This document shows positions 59,821-64,000 of a stretch of DNA of 64,000 nt, in pieces. Position 1 is the first letter of the stretch. The number at the start of each line of letters is the position of its first letter. The notes beneath the pieces were generated by a model. The model saw only the letters and a program-made list of their open reading frames with translations. It searched no databases and was not told where the DNA came from. The stretch comes from Blasia pusilla (Eukaryota; Marchantiophyta; Marchantiopsida; Blasiales), in the NCBI GenBank assembly GCA_050084515.1, contig CM114271.1, positions 6,014,001 to 6,078,000 of the forward strand, read 5' to 3'. The position numbers and the translations under genes are program-made.

Positions 59821-62309
59821 CACATTGTCAATCCTTACTCCACCAAAAGAATGCTAGAGTCTCTAGTGTAATGACCGTGGCGATCAAAGCTCGATTTACA
59901 TCAGAGCTTGATTCGCATCTCTGCTTGAAAGCCAAGCACCAAAATCCGGTCGTGTAAACTCTAAAGAGGAAGAAACATCTAGATATTATGTCATCTCTTG
60001 GCCGCATTAAGCTCTTGAGTCGCATCACACTATGAGGAGATCTGATTCTGATCTAGATTTCTATCATGCTTGCATGTGGACGTCTCAAATACACAAAAAT
60101 CCAATCCAAGAACCAAATACAATCCGCGATTTTCAGGTTCGTGAGCACCAGATCGACTCAACATCCTAAACTACAAGACTCAAAGCGGAATCCTTTTCGA
60201 TTGGGGTCTCTAATCACCAATCCGCTCGTTCTAGACTTCAGATCCACGCGTTCTAGGCTGAGGAATTGCTCGGGGAAAGAATGCGTTGATTCACAGCATC
60301 ATACAGAAATCCAAGAACAACAAAATGCACAAAGAGAGAGGAGGTTCTCAACATTCTCAACGTTCCCTTCTTACCATGATAAATGCTATACCAACAACTT
60401 CAGATTCAAAGCAGATTTGAAGCAGATTACATCAGATCCTAGGAGTAAGAAATGACGAGACCTTTTCACACCTCCAATAAATCTCGCTCTAGACCTGGAA
60501 GATCTCTAAATCCTAGCAGTTTCCTTATGTATTTACCTTTCCAATTTGTTACTACCAAGCATTGAGCCAAAGGTTAGCTTACCTGCCAACATAATCACTG
60601 TTTGTGGATGAAATCGAGGACCAAAGTTAGATGTTACTTTTGAGTGGAAGATGGGCAACCTCCAGTTTTTAAGGGCCAAATGTCTCTCGCTCTCAAGAGG
60701 TGCCAATAAAGGCATAGATACCGAGTGCATTATGAACTCCTTTTTAAAAAAATAATTAGACTTTAGAAGTAAATTTTTCCCTTTCCCACAAGCCAAACTG
60801 CCCCACATCTACTCCGAGAGCTTCACTTATTTTAGACTCAATAATTTATTTTTTACTTATGTCCTCCTACTTATAATAACTTCCCTATGTTCAGTTAATA
60901 GTATAGATTAGGTGATTTCCAAATAAAAATCGAGATAAACTTTACTTCAGCAAAGCTACTACTAAATGCAGTTATGCCACTTTTGACATGCTTTATTTGA
61001 TTACGTAAGACCCCAATGGCTTTCCCTCCGTCTCCTTTTCCTTCATGCGTGTGCGTTTTCATGAGGCTCCAAATCATACAACCCTAACAACATGAGTCTT
61101 AACCAAACGCATATGCTCTAAAACTAGTTCGTACCCTCCTTGGAGACACGAGGAACATGATCTACTCCATTGCACCCCTCTTCACCTTAACATAATACCT
61201 CATGCACACGTAGAAAATAAATGATGAAAGGGACTCGACATAAGAGAGCTTAATACACCCATGGGAAGAAAAGAATGGGGCTTGATATTTGAATGCCCAA
61301 TGTAACCCTCAAGAGCTCATATTAGCAACAATCAAACCATTCCAAGCGCCATTGTAAAATATTCCAATATTTTTAGTTGGGAACTATGGTAAGGTTTGGT
61401 CTTTGTGGTGATAATGAGTTTTTCAAGGTTTCCTTATTGCAAGAACCATAAAGAAGAATAAGAAGTTGGTGATATGGATAGAAATCACTATCGATCTTTA
61501 CCAACATCTCTTGTGAATCCCCCCTCTTTTGTACTTTCAATGGGTTCCCCCCATCATCCTTTTGTGCAAGCTTTCTTTCTCTTGTTTTCAATACGTTTCA
61601 TGTGCATGTAAACACAAGGCATGTTTTCGTGTGCCAACTCCTCTTAGATGTCAATCTTGGATGTTGCACAAGCGTACATTCAGTAGGTCATGCTCACTCT
61701 TCTGATCTGTACCCCTACACACTCTCACTAGTCTTGGTTTGAGTCAACCAGCCTTCCAACTCCCCGAGTTCTCAACTCGAACCATTCACCAAGCTTAACA
61801 GGTCCTATCTCCTTACTTCCCAACACGAGAAAGTCTTTCTAGACTTGGGATATACTTTCTAGATAGTCCAAGCACCTAAAATGACCTAAAGCGATGTTGG
61901 CAAATCTAGCAGTTCTAACAGTCCAATGAACCTTTTATGAGTCCCTAATAGAGACCCAAGAATTAAGTTGCGGATTGAAATCCAAGCTTGACCTTCGAAA
62001 TTCATTCCCTTGGACTTGGCTTCGTGTTCACGAACACGAAGCCAAGAATTTCTCGCTCTTTTTGGCCCTCAACCCAACTATCCATCCCACAATTTTCGGG
62101 GAATTTCTCAACCTCTACTTCTACGTTTGTCTTGATCTTTGGTGCATCAGAATTGGCTCAACATAAAACATAGTAAAACCCCAAACGCTAGTCTAGTTCC
62201 AATTCTGCTTCTCATCCTCTTTAGCAACCCACTCTTCTTAGTCTTGGTTTAGGTTTGGTCAAAGTTTCTTGGGTTGTGACCATTAACCCTTGAAACGCTC
62301 ATCCTTGCT

Positions 62310-62415
62310 AGTGGCTCATCTCTCATGTCTCCTTCAAGAGACTCCTCCGATGCGCATCCATCCTAGTGTGAACCTACTAGAGTCATGATGTTTCGCATCG
62401 ACACACGTTTGGTTA
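62310..62415 (+). repeat. Second copy of the dispersed repeat at 22735-22830
   Basis: Shares 'catcctagtgtga', 'tactagagt' and 'tttggttat' in the same order and spacing as 22735-22830. Not assigned to a transposon class. Confidence 0.6.
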
Positions 62416-64000
62416 TACATGCCTAGTGTTAGTGTGGCAATGACCATATTGATTTGTATTGGTATGGGATCACTTAGATAAAGGCACACATGCAATTTCT
62501 TGAATATCTACAAAGAAGTAAAAGCATTTATATCATCTTTGAGTTTGGCAAAATTGGTCCCATATATCTATATTGTCATTTATATAAGGAATTAAGGAAT
62601 TTCGAATGTTATATGGATATAACTTCTCAGTTTTCAAATGAAAAATACTCATGTCAAGTTTCATCATTAAAATTTTCTTCTACATCAATATCTTTTCTAA
62701 GTGAGAGTTGCTTATGCATTCTTTTCATTTAATTTAAAATTATTATATAATTATTCCCTTTATCGTGTACAGTTCTTTCACTTGTGAGGCCTCTCTCACG
62801 TTGATTTTTAAAATATTTCCCTTTACTAAACTAAGAAGCTAAAAAGATAAAGGATTGAAAGGGGCTATCATTTTAAGTTCTTTCAAGAATTATTTTCTAC
62901 TATTTAGTTCTTCTATTAATTTTTTTTTGCTTAGGACCTTAATGGTATAGATTTTATAAATCTCCTTTGGACTCAATATTCTTCATCAAATTTTCCCTTC
63001 TTCTATACATTTTTTTAAGTAGATTTTTTTTAAAATTTTGAGCTTGGTAGAAAAGGAAATTTGAAGCATATTTTGGGAAAAATTTATAAAATTTCAGTTT
63101 CAAAGATGAGAAGGGATATTAGGAGAATGGTTGGAAAAAATAAGGAGAGTGATTTTTCATTATATATAGGAAGATGGACATTAGAAAAATGAAGGATGTT
63201 TTTTTATTTCCCAAATCAAGAAGTGAAGAGACATATTTTTCAAAGCTAAGAATAAGAAAGTTTCAGTTTCTCAAAAAAAGGGGTTTTGTGTTAGATTTTC
63301 TATAATTGCGACATGTGTATAAGGGCTCCTTGATAGTTCTTCAATTTTTTGTGCTTGGAAAAAATTTCCAACCTAAAATATTTTCAAGTCAATGTGTCTG
63401 TAGCTCCCTCTGAGTTTTCATGAGCAATCCATAGTGGTTCACCATTGCATCCTTCTTATACATTACATGCACTAACTCAATGAGTAGACAAATATCGACT
63501 ATTTGAATTGGGTACGCGATTGTTCATATGAGGGCTATGGAAATGAAAACCTTCAAGAATCCAAGAACAAAGTCCACTCTACTTAAATGCATAAGAAGGA
63601 AGATTACATATAACAATAGGGATTTCACAACAGGAAACAAATCATGAGGAAGGACAGTATTAGGATCAATATACTAGCTTGCGATTCAATTATGTGTGCA
63701 ATTTAGTATCAAATCTTATTAGAGGTCCAAGGGACTTTGAGCATTTGTTGTATTTGACCAGTCATCTTACACTAAAGCCAACTCAAGGAGAAAATTTAGA
63801 CACGATACAAACTTTTATGTATTGTTGGATAAGGGCCATCTTACTATCTCTAAGACATGAGGAGTAGCCTGATCGATCATTAAATTTGTATTCTCGTCAT
63901 CTCAAAAACACATAATGTTCTTCGATATCTGGATCTGATTAGTATATATATGAAATCAATTGGGAATGAGTTCACTAAAGAGCCTCGAGATTTGGGCATG

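Larger units (their letters stand above)
57812..64000. other. Right-hand stretch with no recognised gene
   Basis: Open frames here are short (the longest is 129 codons at 60066-60455) and match no family I know. Composition is AT-rich after about 60.5 kb. A short related pair near 58,235-58,330 and 58,465-58,520 ('accgtgtcat...gctttgagacc') and the tandem duplication at 59,485-59,820 are the only structures seen. The dispersed repeat at 62,310-62,415 matches 22,735-22,830. Confidence 0.5.

Noticed and set aside
60066-60455. 129-codon plus-strand frame
   Set aside because: Longest frame of the right-hand stretch, but no motif, no neighbour context and chance length in this composition.

Overview
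The window looks like nuclear DNA of a streptophyte, meaning a green plant or a close algal relative. It holds parts of two intron-containing plant genes set in about 45 kb of nested transposable elements. The genes are the N-terminal part of FZL, a chloroplast dynamin-like GTPase, and a complete nine-exon plant mitochondrial uncoupling protein (PUMP/UCP). The repeats are one Ty1/copia element, Helitron sequence, and several Ty3/gypsy-like elements. A seedless plant or charophyte is my guess; the sequence does not name the species.

Layout. 1-2.7 kb: FZL exons on the minus strand, with the GTPase part lying beyond base 1. 3.9-5.0 kb: Helitron helicase fragment. About 5.1-7.4 kb: relic of a non-coding retroelement. 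7,682-22,453: copia element (minus strand, LTRs, 5-bp target duplication, PBS and PPT visible), broken by a Ty3-like element (element 1, 10,303-18,168, plus strand) and by a 1.6-kb insertion (18,893-20,487). 23,878-30,484: uncoupling protein gene, minus strand. 31,929 to about 57.8 kb: one minus-strand Helitron, split by two Ty3-like elements: element 2 (34,742-44,520, minus strand, the youngest) and element 3 (45,132-53,829, plus strand). 57.8-64 kb: no gene recognised.

The notable system is the Ty3-like family. Elements 1 and 2 encode, between protease and reverse transcriptase, a cytosine-C5 DNA methyltransferase with motifs I, IV, VI, VIII, IX and X in the normal order. Element 2 also has a PHD finger (C4HC3) fused in frame after the integrase C-terminus, and element 3 keeps a decayed version. 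The family thus combined a DNA-methylation writer with a putative histone reader. Its ends are also odd. Elements 2 and 3, and the relic at 5-7.4 kb less clearly, have the order A1 - coding region - B1 - A2 - B2. These are split direct repeats, as known from tyrosine-recombinase retroelements, although the encoded integrase is of the DDE type. I see no PBS or PPT next to A. Element 2 sits in the Helitron with no visible target duplication. Element 3 is a mosaic: a block of another Ty3 lineage's RT-RNase H replaces its protease, methyltransferase and RT start.

All transposon coding regions carry stops or frameshifts, so they are annotated as pseudogenes. All calls rest on reading motifs and repeats by eye; no database search was run.
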